From Treponema sp. (GTDB taxonomy: Bacteria; Spirochaetota; Spirochaetia; Treponematales; Treponemataceae): 59,227 nucleotides of DNA. Numbering within the stretch: the stretch's first letter is position 1; each line of letters opens with the position of its first letter. Where the stretch lies: the NCBI GenBank assembly GCA_024400955.1, contig JAKSLY010000013.1, positions 1 to 59,227 on the forward strand. Direction: 5' to 3'. Position numbers and translations under genes: made by a program. This document shows positions 6,988-14,736 of the stretch, one piece after another. The notes beneath the pieces were generated by a model. The model was not told the DNA's origin and did not search any database. It worked only from the letters and a program-made list of their open reading frames with translations.

Positions 6988-7052
6988 CAAGCAAGAGTAA
7001 GGCTTTAAGCTTTACATGGCTCTAATATCAATTTTTATGGGAGAACATCCAT

Positions 7053-8375
7053 ATGTTAGGAAACATCGCAAACTATCTTAATAACTACAGAAAAACAGAA
7101 TGTCCTTCAATTACTTCCGAAGGAATGCTCTTCAGTCGCTTTGGTATCGATATGGCACTTTTTGACAAGATTCTTGCAAAAACTGTCGTAAGAGTTTCTC
7201 AGGTTTGGACTGATTCTTCAGGCGATCTTCAGATTGATGGTCTTTGTATTCTTCTTGATGGAGAACTTGTTACAGATGTTGATGAAGTAAAAAGTTTAAT
7301 CATGATGAAAGGCGGAATAGACCAGATTCATAGAGTTGAACTGTACTTCATTCAGTCCAAGAGCAAGAAGAGTTTTTCTGTAAATGAGTTCAATCACTTT
7401 TCAGCAGGTGTACAGAACTTTGTTACAAACATGAATGTTCCTGTACAGGTCAACTCAAAAATTGAGAACTGGTTCAGAATCTGGAGAGTAATTGATGATG
7501 AAATTCGTAGAACTCATTCTCAGTTGAGTGTCATTGCGAATATATTCATTGTCTTCAACGGAACTTCATTGAACAATGATTTGCTTGTCGATCAGATGAA
7601 AAACTTTCAGCAGAATCTCCCACGCTGCAGCTCAGTGACACAGGTAAAGTACAAGGCTATAGGAGCAAATGAACTTATTGAGATTTATAGAAGGAGAACT
7701 GCAGCAAATCAGAGTCAGAGAGTTCATGTGAGTCGTCCTGTAAACCGTCCGTTTGTTCATAGAGCAGGGGAAACACAGTCGAGCCCTCATAGACAGTTCG
7801 TGAATCCACATACTGCTTATAATTATGAGCAAATTGAAACTAAAACAAGTCCACATGCAAGTCATCGTCCGAATCCTCAGGCACAGTCTAAATCATGTGT
7901 CTCAATCAATGAGGTAAAAAACGCAATCCGGCAGTGTAATCAGGATCCAAATGGATATGTATTCCTTGCGGATCTCGGAGCAGTGGCTAATGTAAACGGT
8001 TCCTTGAAATTCTATCTTTCAAAGTTCCCTCAACATTTCCAGTTTGACAACAACCGTCTTCCACTCAAGGTCAAAATTGTAGGGGAAGGATACCATGCCT
8101 CGACAACAACACGACCACAGCAGTTCAACAATTCATCAGTAGCAAAACGCAATGAACTAAGAAAGGTAATTTCAGGGCGTATAACTACTGTTGACACGGC
8201 TGACTGGTCAGGAACTATCGAAGCATCTGGCTACGGGAGTATTCCATTCAATTTTTCCGATCTTGTATATCCTGAACAGGAAACTGAGCTAACTCCAGGA
8301 TCTTTTGTCCGTTTTGAAGTTACAACATGGTGCAGTATTGCAAAAGTAAAAAGCAATACCCTTCAGGTTATTTAG
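7053..8375 (+). CDS. Nuclease-like + LOTUS-like + cold-shock-like fusion protein
   Basis: The 440-residue protein reads as three parts. (1) Residues ~1-210: a restriction-endonuclease-like domain with DLQIDGL (D62) and YFIQSKSKKSF (Q101-x-K103), the Q-x-K form seen in Mrr and AIPR abortive-infection proteins. (2) An Arg/His/Pro-rich linker, ~212-280. (3) Residues ~284-342, a winged-helix segment (YVFLADLGAVANVNGSLKFY...FPQHFQF) like the OST-HTH/LOTUS domain, and ~372-439, an OB-fold segment (SGRITTVDTADWSGTIEASG...FSDLV...GSFVRFEV) like a cold-shock domain. The last two parts predict RNA binding. It is the likely effector of the cluster: an RNA-guided or RNA-controlled nuclease, placed between the structured RNA and the kinase. 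GGGAGAA precedes the ATG by about 8 nt. Domain calls rest on motif reading only. Confidence 0.6.
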   Translation: MLGNIANYLNNYRKTECPSITSEGMLFSRFGIDMALFDKILAKTVVRVSQVWTDSSGDLQIDGLCILLDGELVTDVDEVKSLIMMKGGIDQIHRVELYFIQSKSKKSFSVNEFNHFSAGVQNFVTNMNVPVQVNSKIENWFRIWRVIDDEIRRTHSQLSVIANIFIVFNGTSLNNDLLVDQMKNFQQNLPRCSSVTQVKYKAIGANELIEIYRRRTAANQSQRVHVSRPVNRPFVHRAGETQSSPHRQFVNPHTAYNYEQIETKTSPHASHRPNPQAQSKSCVSINEVKNAIRQCNQDPNGYVFLADLGAVANVNGSLKFYLSKFPQHFQFDNNRLPLKVKIVGEGYHASTTTRPQQFNNSSVAKRNELRKVISGRITTVDTADWSGTIEASGYGSIPFNFSDLVYPEQETELTPGSFVRFEVTTWCSIAKVKSNTLQVI

Positions 8376-8388
8376 AGTTGAGGTGTTT

Positions 8389-9696
8389 ATGCAGATAAAA
8401 ACAACAGAAATAACCACTGTTTCGGATGCTCCGGTCAGAGTCGGAAAAATTCCTGGTGAAAACGAAAAAGTTTACACCAGAGACGAAACCGAATATGAAC
8501 TTCGGGAAATTCTGAACAGCGGTGGAGGGGAAGGCACCATATACAAGACAAATTTGTCCAATGGCTTAGTAGCAAAAATCTACAAAGAAGGAAAAGTTAC
8601 CAGACGAAAAGAAGCAAAATTACAGTTCATGGTTTCAAATCATCTTCATCATGAAGGAATTTGTTTTCCAGTTGATCTGTTGTACAACCAGAGAGGGGAG
8701 TTTGTTGGGTATTTAATGCCTCTTGCTAAAGGGGATACGCTCAAAAACAGCTTCTTTGGAAAGCCTCAATTCCTGGATCATTTTTCAGACTGGAAAAAAT
8801 ATGACGTTGTAGAACTTGCTTTAACAATCCTTAAGAAGATGAAGTATCTCCATGACCGTGGAATATTCATCGGAGACATCAAGGGTGAAAACATTCTTGT
8901 TGTGGATTCAAAAGAGGTCTACTTCGTTGATACTGACAGCTACCAGGTAGGAAACTTTCCATGCCCAGTTATTTCAGAGGAATTTACTCCGCCAGAATTA
9001 ATTGGACGTAAATGTGATTCGGTTCTAAGAACTGCAGGTAACGAAAATTTTGCTGTGGCAACACTGCTCTTCAAAATCGTGATGCAGGGAATCAATCCTT
9101 ATGCCCATGTTGGAGGCGGATCTCCTCTGGAAAACATTCAGAAGATGAACTTTTCATTTCCATTTGGAAAGTCGAATTTTCAGACTCCTGGGGGAAGTAC
9201 CGGTTCCTATTACTGCTGTTGGGATCATCTTTCCATGAAAATACGGGAAGCGTTTTATAACACGTTTTCCCGAAATGGAAGTACCAATTCAGAATTTACA
9301 AGACCAGACGTAAACAAATGGATTGAAATCTTTGAATTCTACGATTATTACCTTCGAAACCGCCTTTCTTCTGAAGATGAATCAAACAAGGTTTATCCGA
9401 CAGAATTAAGAATAAAAAAAGGGCAGGGAATCTTCTGTAAAGCCGGACAGCATTATGTGCGTGAAAAAGGTTTTTCAGAAAGAGGAAGAGCCATAGGTGT
9501 TTGCAGAGAATGTTTGGGTGCAAGTTTTGAGAACCGCTCATACAGCTGCAAATGTGGAAATGCAATTCTGTACACAGGTTTTGATCATTATATCAAACGA
9601 CTTCCTGTGCCAGTAAATGGGGAAAGCGAATGTAATATTTGTAATCCCAAATCTGGCTACATAACACCAGAAAGTAGATTCGGAAAAAAGCACTAG
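8389..9696 (+). CDS. Protein kinase with C-terminal zinc ribbon (TerY-P type)
   Basis: The 435-residue protein carries an ePK-like kinase domain: glycine loop GGGEGTIY (45-52), VAK lysine K63, catalytic loop IGDIKGEN with D163 and N168, metal-binding DTD (D181, in place of DFG), and PPEL (201-204) in place of APE. All core catalytic residues are present. The C-terminal ~90 residues form a Cys cluster (C350, C372-x2-C375, C387-x-C389, C415-x2-C418), a zinc ribbon. Kinase, PP2C and vWA encoded together is the TerY-P triad described by the Aravind group. Start: ATG 8389 with GAGG 5 nt upstream; GTG 8383 lies inside that site. The gap to the preceding gene is 13 nt, so the two are co-translated. 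Confidence 0.75.
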   Translation: MQIKTTEITTVSDAPVRVGKIPGENEKVYTRDETEYELREILNSGGGEGTIYKTNLSNGLVAKIYKEGKVTRRKEAKLQFMVSNHLHHEGICFPVDLLYNQRGEFVGYLMPLAKGDTLKNSFFGKPQFLDHFSDWKKYDVVELALTILKKMKYLHDRGIFIGDIKGENILVVDSKEVYFVDTDSYQVGNFPCPVISEEFTPPELIGRKCDSVLRTAGNENFAVATLLFKIVMQGINPYAHVGGGSPLENIQKMNFSFPFGKSNFQTPGGSTGSYYCCWDHLSMKIREAFYNTFSRNGSTNSEFTRPDVNKWIEIFEFYDYYLRNRLSSEDESNKVYPTELRIKKGQGIFCKAGQHYVREKGFSERGRAIGVCRECLGASFENRSYSCKCGNAILYTGFDHYIKRLPVPVNGESECNICNPKSGYITPESRFGKKH

Positions 9697-9717
9697 TTCA
9701 TTTTAGGAGAAAAGAAC

Positions 9718-10560
9718 ATGAGTAACAAAATTTATTCACTCGAAACAAAATCTTGGGTCGAAAACAACGATGGCAATGAATTCTACGAGGACGATCTTTT
9801 AGTTAATCCTTCTGTAAGAATCCCAGTTATGTTCTGTATAGATACAGGAAAGGAGATGTTTTCTCAGATGGAAGACGGCCAGACTAAACTTGAAAAAGCA
9901 CAGTCCACTGTAAAAGCAATTATCAGTAATTTCTCATCTGAAGGTCTTAAGAACTGCGTTGATTTCTCTGTTGTAACTTTTTCCGATGATGTGTCATGTG
10001 ATAAGTACTTTTCATGTACAGGAGATCTTCCTTATGAAGTTGATCTCAGAAAAAAGTCATATTCGTCAATTGGCTCAGGAATTAAACTTGCAGCAGACTT
10101 ATTGAGGGAACGAATTGACGACTACAGAAATGCTGGCATCGAATATAAGGCACCTTTTCTCTTTGTTTTCTTTGGAAGTCAGACGGACACAGATGACCCA
10201 TCTATAGATAATGCAGCAGAACTCATAGCAAGTCTATATGAAGAAGAAGGACTGCATGTATTTCCTATAAATATCGGAAATGCAGACATGGAAACTCTGG
10301 GACGGTTTTCTACAGAAGAAACTTTTGAAAAATACGGAAACGTGGATTTTGAAAATTTCTATAATCTGGTTTCTGCAAGTGTATCTTCTATTTGTGGAGG
10401 GGAAATCGATGAATTCGAAGGAAAAAATTACAATGGCCAAGATGCTGAAGGAATTCTCATAGATGAAAACAAAACCTTAAATGAAGAATCTAGAGAAGAA
10501 GAAAACACTGGCGACATACCGGCAATTTCTTCAGATTTTGAAGAAATCAACAACTTGTAA
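9718..10560 (+). CDS. vWA-domain protein with degenerate MIDAS
   Basis: The 280-residue protein has a von Willebrand A fold: IPVMFCIDTGKEM (beta-1 with the MIDAS position), a KLEKAQSTVKAII helix, VDFSVVTFSDD, SSIGSGIKLAADLL, FLFVFFGSQTDTDD and FPINIG strands. The metal site is altered: canonical D-x-S-x-S is D42-T-G-K-E46, the MIDAS Thr position is Gly/Ser, and the third loop lacks the usual SDG. It is thus a paired, probably metal-independent partner of the intact vWA protein next to it. The last ~45 residues are acidic and disordered. AGGAGAA precedes the ATG, 21 nt after the kinase stop. Confidence 0.7.
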   Translation: MSNKIYSLETKSWVENNDGNEFYEDDLLVNPSVRIPVMFCIDTGKEMFSQMEDGQTKLEKAQSTVKAIISNFSSEGLKNCVDFSVVTFSDDVSCDKYFSCTGDLPYEVDLRKKSYSSIGSGIKLAADLLRERIDDYRNAGIEYKAPFLFVFFGSQTDTDDPSIDNAAELIASLYEEEGLHVFPINIGNADMETLGRFSTEETFEKYGNVDFENFYNLVSASVSSICGGEIDEFEGKNYNGQDAEGILIDENKTLNEESREEENTGDIPAISSDFEEINNL

Positions 10561-10580
10561 AAACCTGTTTGACCACGCAA

Positions 10581-10607
10581 GGACTCTTTCATTTTATGAT
10601 TGAGTCC
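10581..10607 (+). promoter_or_regulatory. 6-bp intergenic hairpin
   Basis: GGACTC (10581-10586) pairs with GAGTCC (10602-10607), 15-nt A/T-rich loop, between the two vWA genes. Weak on its own; listed because most gaps in this cluster hold a similar hairpin. Confidence 0.35.
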
Positions 10608-10637
10608 ATAAAACCCAAATTTTTAGGAGATTACAGC

Positions 10638-11411
10638 ATGACTAAAAAAGCATTCAAAGACAATGATTTATTTGACAATCCTTCACCACGCATCCCTGTT
10701 TGTTTATGTCTAGATGTAAGTGGATCTATGAATGAAATAGTATCAGGTGATGCAAGTTTTACAGGGCGAACTGAAATTATTGATGGTCAGACATATAGAA
10801 TATGTGAGGGCGGTAAAACGAAACTTGAGTACCTGCAGGACGGGATAAAAACTCTTTATTATGACCTTAAGACCAACCCGAACACAAAGTATTCTGCGGA
10901 TGTCTCCATTGTGACTTTTGCTGATGATGCTTATGTTGTTGCAGACTTTTCAGGAGTCAGAGAACAACCAGGTGTTTATGAACTAAAAACTGGTGGCATG
11001 ACTGATATGGGTAAAGGTGTAAATCTGGCCCTCGATCTTCTTGATGCAAGAAAGACGGAATATAAGGAAGCTGGTCGTGAGTACTATCAGCCATGGCTCT
11101 TTCTTATGTCTGATGGTGATGCCAACGGTGATAAAACCGAACTTCAGGTGGCTCAGAAGCGTGTTAGTGATCTTGTAAAAAGCGAAAAACTAAATTTCGT
11201 TCCTGTAGGATTTGGAAAGAAAAGTGACTTCAGTAAAAACAATGAGATGAATCATTTTTCAAAGACTGAAAAGGCAGTTCTTTATGATTCCATTGATTAT
11301 GAGAGATTCTTTAAATGGATTGCGCAAAGTATGGATCAGGTTTCGCAAGGCTCTGTTGGAGATAGGTTAAAACCTGGTGCAAAACCATCTGGTTATACAT
11401 ATATGGACTAA
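10638..11411 (+). CDS. TerY-type vWA protein, intact MIDAS
   Basis: The 257-residue protein is a TerY-like von Willebrand A domain with a complete metal-ion-dependent adhesion site: DVSGS (D26, S28, S30), T122 in GGMTDMG and D159 in LMSDGDANG. TerY-type vWA proteins bind partners in a metal-dependent way and act with the kinase and PP2C phosphatase of the TerY-P triad, probably as the phosphorylated switch or scaffold. It shares the layout of the preceding vWA gene, from which it probably arose by duplication. Start 10638 is chosen for AGGAG about 7 nt upstream; the frame opens earlier (10569) without such a site. Only 14 nt separate it from the PP2C gene. Confidence 0.8.
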   Translation: MTKKAFKDNDLFDNPSPRIPVCLCLDVSGSMNEIVSGDASFTGRTEIIDGQTYRICEGGKTKLEYLQDGIKTLYYDLKTNPNTKYSADVSIVTFADDAYVVADFSGVREQPGVYELKTGGMTDMGKGVNLALDLLDARKTEYKEAGREYYQPWLFLMSDGDANGDKTELQVAQKRVSDLVKSEKLNFVPVGFGKKSDFSKNNEMNHFSKTEKAVLYDSIDYERFFKWIAQSMDQVSQGSVGDRLKPGAKPSGYTYMD

Positions 11412-11425
11412 AGGAGGAGCAGCAT

Positions 11426-12472
11426 ATGTGGAAAGCTCTTGGTTGCGCAGTACAAGGTAACGGCCATTTGGCAAACAATATTCCGTGTCAGGATAAAGTT
11501 GCAAGTCTGTCAAGAAATGGCGTGTCTGTGATTGCCTTGGCTGATGGGGCAGGCTCAGCAAAACTGTCCCATTTTGGTGCAGAAAGAGTCACTCAACTTG
11601 TCTGTGAGAAACTTTGTTCTAATTTTGACTATATGTTCGCAGATGACAGTGACGGAATCAATGCAAAAAATTCTCTGCTTACTGAAATTAATTCCATGCT
11701 TGAAAAACTTTCAGCGAAACATGACTGTACAGTAAAAGATTTGTCTTCTACGTTGCTGGCAGTGGCTGTAAAAGGAGATGAGGTTCTTGCAGTTCACTTG
11801 GGCGATGGTGTTGTAGGATGTCTTAAAAACGATGAATTAAAGGTTATTTCAAAACCAGATAATGGGGATTATGCAAATCTTACGGTGTTTACTACTTCAG
11901 AAAGGGCCACTTCATCAATTAAATTAATAAAAGGCCAGTTAAAGGATAAACAGGGGTTTGTGCTTATGTCCGATGGTTCTTGTGCAAGTCTTTATAACAA
12001 GCAGACCAACGAGCTTTCCTCTGGAATTAGAAGTATTATGAAAGAATGTGATAAGTGTAGATCAGCAGCATTAAATGAACAGTTGATAGAAAGTTTTAAA
12101 TACGATGTTCGAGCTAAAACTAACGATGACTGCAGCATTGCAATCCTCTATAACGATGAGAATATTTTTCCAGGATATAAAAATCTAGGATATCAGAGAA
12201 AAAGAAAAATTTTATGTGTGAATGAATGTAATCGTATATACAAAGATGAAGATAAAATACTCAGATATATATCAGAAAATGGGAAATCGTTGCTTTCAAT
12301 TATGTATTATTTTCATAAGAAACCGAAAAGAATTAAAAAGGCATTAGATAGGTTGATATATTTGAATCTGATTTATGAAAAAGAAAAAGTATTTCTACCA
12401 GTGATAAAAATTACTTCTGATGATGATAATTTCCTGAAATTACAATCTTTAGATGGGGAGAGTGACAGTTGA
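11426..12472 (+). CDS. PP2C-type phosphatase with C-terminal winged helix
   Basis: The 348-residue protein is a PP2C (PPM) serine/threonine phosphatase: NIPCQDK, VIALADGAGSAKLS (D40-G41), LSSTLLAVAV, VHLGDGVVG (D127), VLMSDGSC (D183) and TNDDCS (D234-D235) give the full metal-binding set. Residues ~262-340 add a winged-helix-like segment (ILRYISENGKSLLSIMYYF...KKALDRLIYLNLI), an unusual DNA/RNA-binding or partner-binding tail. It would reverse the kinase's phosphorylation of the vWA or nuclease protein. AAGGAGG lies 9 nt before the ATG. It is the third member of the TerY-P triad here. Confidence 0.8.
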   Translation: MWKALGCAVQGNGHLANNIPCQDKVASLSRNGVSVIALADGAGSAKLSHFGAERVTQLVCEKLCSNFDYMFADDSDGINAKNSLLTEINSMLEKLSAKHDCTVKDLSSTLLAVAVKGDEVLAVHLGDGVVGCLKNDELKVISKPDNGDYANLTVFTTSERATSSIKLIKGQLKDKQGFVLMSDGSCASLYNKQTNELSSGIRSIMKECDKCRSAALNEQLIESFKYDVRAKTNDDCSIAILYNDENIFPGYKNLGYQRKRKILCVNECNRIYKDEDKILRYISENGKSLLSIMYYFHKKPKRIKKALDRLIYLNLIYEKEKVFLPVIKITSDDDNFLKLQSLDGESDS

Positions 12473-12546
12473 CTCGATATCTTAAAAAGTAAAAAGTGTT
12501 ATGACCACATTTTTTATGAATAAAGGCATTATAAAGGCATAATAAC

Positions 12547-12566
12547 GGGGAACCCTGGTGTTCCCC
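12547..12566 (+). promoter_or_regulatory. GC hairpin before the membrane-protein genes
   Basis: GGGGAAC (12547-12553) pairs with GTTCCCC (12560-12566), loop CCTGGT; followed by CAAAATCTT, so a weak terminator is possible. Just upstream are two direct copies of AAAGGCAT-A/T-AT (about 12522-12543). Confidence 0.45.
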
Positions 12567-12591
12567 CAAAATCTTACTTATGGAGATGTCT

Positions 12592-13260
12592 ATGAACACT
12601 TCAAATTTCTACAATGAAGTAACCGGTGAAAAATCCGGTTTGGTACATGTAATTTACGATTACAGTGATGGAAAAATTTACCGCATTCCAGAAGACAGAC
12701 TCTGCGAATTGGAGAGTTTTGCGGCAGGGAATAATGAAAAGTCCCTTCTCATTGATGTTGCGACAAAAATTCACTATTCAATGCCTGTCCAGAAATTGAG
12801 GGAGATTGCGGATGAAGTGGTTGAAAAATCCAGAGAAACAATTACTTCTTTGCAGGATAAGATCAAGAACCTCAATTTTAATGAGACGTGGCTTGGGAAG
12901 AAGGTCGAAATACTTCAGCAGATTGCTCCGGACTTAGCAAAACTTCTGCGGGAAAGTTTGCTTAAGATACTTCATGTGACAAAGACCATTGGTGGAAAGA
13001 TTATTCACTGGGGTGCAAAGTTCATTCAGTTTATGCTGGAAGTTCTTGCTAACAATCCGAATGTTGGCATTGGCATTCTGATTGTTGCCGTTCTTTCCTT
13101 TGCAATCAGTCATGTTCCAATAGTGGGTCAGGCTTTGGCAGGGCTTGTAATTCCTTTTGCCTGCATCTATTTTATTGGACTTCCTGTTGTTCAGTCCATT
13201 CTTCAGGAAACAAGCTTTAAGCGTAAAATGGCTGATTTTACCAGAGCTGAAATTTATTAA
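12592..13260 (+). CDS. Membrane protein of the kinase/vWA cluster
   Basis: This 222-residue protein begins with a soluble part (~1-130) that ends in amphipathic helices, then has two hydrophobic segments (roughly 148-168 and 176-205) separated by a short turn (SHVPIVGQA), and a basic tail. I do not recognise the family. ATG 12592 is chosen because GGAGA lies 7 nt upstream; an ATG 12 nt earlier overlaps that site. It is followed by a second membrane protein gene, and the two together could form a membrane pore or anchor triggered by the upstream kinase switch; that is inference from position. Confidence 0.5.
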   Translation: MNTSNFYNEVTGEKSGLVHVIYDYSDGKIYRIPEDRLCELESFAAGNNEKSLLIDVATKIHYSMPVQKLREIADEVVEKSRETITSLQDKIKNLNFNETWLGKKVEILQQIAPDLAKLLRESLLKILHVTKTIGGKIIHWGAKFIQFMLEVLANNPNVGIGILIVAVLSFAISHVPIVGQALAGLVIPFACIYFIGLPVVQSILQETSFKRKMADFTRAEIY

Positions 13261-13267
13261 CCATACA

Positions 13268-13292
13268 TGGCTTCTTGCCGTGCAAGGAGCCA
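13268..13292 (+). promoter_or_regulatory. 11-bp hairpin between the two membrane-protein genes
   Basis: TGGCTTCTTGC (13268-13278) pairs with GCAAGGAGCCA (13282-13292) with one G-T wobble and a 3-nt loop. The next gene's ribosome-binding site (GGAAGGTG) lies just outside it. Confidence 0.5.
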
Positions 13293-13312
13293 GAATAAAG
13301 GAAGGTGAAATT

Positions 13313-13969
13313 TTGAGAGTATTAGACAACACAAATTTATTTGATCAGAAGTATTCAAAGGATTCTGTATTGGCTGGAGGAACCGCCGGTATTAGCATTG
13401 GTGGTGGTTCAGGTGCTGCAATACTTGGTATGTCGGCCCATGCAAATACAACGGCAGCAATATCAGCAGCATCTGCAACAACGGCAGCTATTGCAGGAGC
13501 TGGCGTAGCAAGTGCAATGGCTGCTCTACCTTTGGTTCTTCCTATTGCTGTTGGGACTTTTGTCGTTTCTGGGTTAATTATTTCCCATAAGAAAAAGGGT
13601 AAGATTCAAAAGAATGTAGGTATTGAAGACCTTGCTCGTTCTGTGGCAGAATATGTGTTCCTTCCTGTATGTGGGGTAGCAAATTCTGTTATAAGTCATA
13701 ATCCTTCGTATATAAATACTGCAAAAGAAACGGTAGAACGTCAGATGCGGAATTGGGGCTATTCTATGGAATTCATTTCGGAATTTGTGAAGGTCAATCT
13801 TTTGCAGAGTACGGAAGATCAGATTATTTCAAGATATAATACTTTAATATATGTCCTTGAAAAATTTCCCATGAATAACACGATTCCATCGTGCAATCTT
13901 CCTGTTAAATACCTCAAGAAATTTGCAAAGGCGGAAATAAAAGAATTTAGGCATGATTTGATGTTGTGA
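13313..13969 (+). CDS. Gly/Ala-rich membrane protein, possible pore former
   Basis: From TTG 13313 the product is 218 residues. After a short polar start it has a Gly/Ala/Thr/Ser-rich hydrophobic stretch (about 16-88: GGTAGISIGGGSGAAILG, then ATTAAIAGAGVASAMAALPLVLPIAVGTFVVSG in part) ending in KKKGK, then a soluble C-terminal half. Small-residue-rich tandem hydrophobic segments are typical of helical hairpins that insert into membranes. TTG is chosen because GGAAGGTG lies about 6 nt upstream, in the same arrangement (AGGTGaaa..TTG) as at 6569-6581; the upstream part of the frame overlaps the previous gene. Last gene of the cluster; the next genes converge on it. Confidence 0.5.
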   Translation: MRVLDNTNLFDQKYSKDSVLAGGTAGISIGGGSGAAILGMSAHANTTAAISAASATTAAIAGAGVASAMAALPLVLPIAVGTFVVSGLIISHKKKGKIQKNVGIEDLARSVAEYVFLPVCGVANSVISHNPSYINTAKETVERQMRNWGYSMEFISEFVKVNLLQSTEDQIISRYNTLIYVLEKFPMNNTIPSCNLPVKYLKKFAKAEIKEFRHDLML

Positions 13970-14025
13970 CACTGGATTTAATACGTTGATTCGATATAAG
14001 AGTGGATTTTCCTTGCATTATTAAA

Positions 14026-14736
14026 TCAACTTATTATTTCCTTGGCTTTTTCTATAATGTTTATAAATCTTATATCAGCCATATCTGTCATTACACCATT
14101 TTTCTTTCCATATGACATAGTATCTGTTATATATTCTATTTGTTCTTTAACCCTTATCATCATATCATCAGTTAGATTTTCTTTATTATTACGTAAAATA
14201 TTTAAATTCTCTTCAATCATATTTAATAATTCAAAATCAACTTCTTCTATTGTTTTTTGCAAAGTAGCAACATTCCGTGATAAACGTTTTAAATTTGTTT
14301 CAACTTCATTTTTTATTGTATTAAAATGCAAATCTTTTTGTTTTTTAGAAGTTTTTGAATTGATTTTATTTTCTTCTTTTTTTCTTAATGCACGAATTTC
14401 AGCATCGATTTCTGATTTATTCTCATTATACCAAGTAATAATTTTATTCCTAAGAGTTTCCTTTGATGAGCCCCGCCAAACGTTTATTTTTATAAAGTTA
14501 TAATCTGAATCATCCAAAAAATTATACCAATATTCATTTTCATACTTTCTATCAACAATAAAGTTTACAATTTCTCTATGTTTTTGTTTTTCACGTTCTT
14601 CCTCTTTTTTTATCCGTTCTTCCTCTTTTTTTATCAATTCAAGTTCTTGTTCTTTTGTGTCTTCAATAATAGCTTCAAAAATATATATAGGAATTTTAGC
14701 AATTTTTAGAATATTTTTTTTTAGAGTTTTATTCAT
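14026..14736 (-). CDS. Lys/Glu-rich coiled-coil protein
   Basis: The 236-residue product starts with a possible amphipathic or weakly hydrophobic helix (NILKIAKIPIYIFEAIIE), continues with a strongly charged coiled coil rich in EEER/KKEE, then a segment with aromatic residues (EYWYNFLDDSDYNFIKINVWRG in part), then a second long helical region. I recognise no family. It is translationally coupled to the gene before it: the TGA of 14736-15278 overlaps this ATG by one base (TGATG), with GGAG 8 nt upstream. The two probably work as a complex. Very low GC; accessory. Confidence 0.6.
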   Translation of the reverse strand: MNKTLKKNILKIAKIPIYIFEAIIEDTKEQELELIKKEEERIKKEEEREKQKHREIVNFIVDRKYENEYWYNFLDDSDYNFIKINVWRGSSKETLRNKIITWYNENKSEIDAEIRALRKKEENKINSKTSKKQKDLHFNTIKNEVETNLKRLSRNVATLQKTIEEVDFELLNMIEENLNILRNNKENLTDDMMIRVKEQIEYITDTMSYGKKNGVMTDMADIRFINIIEKAKEIIS

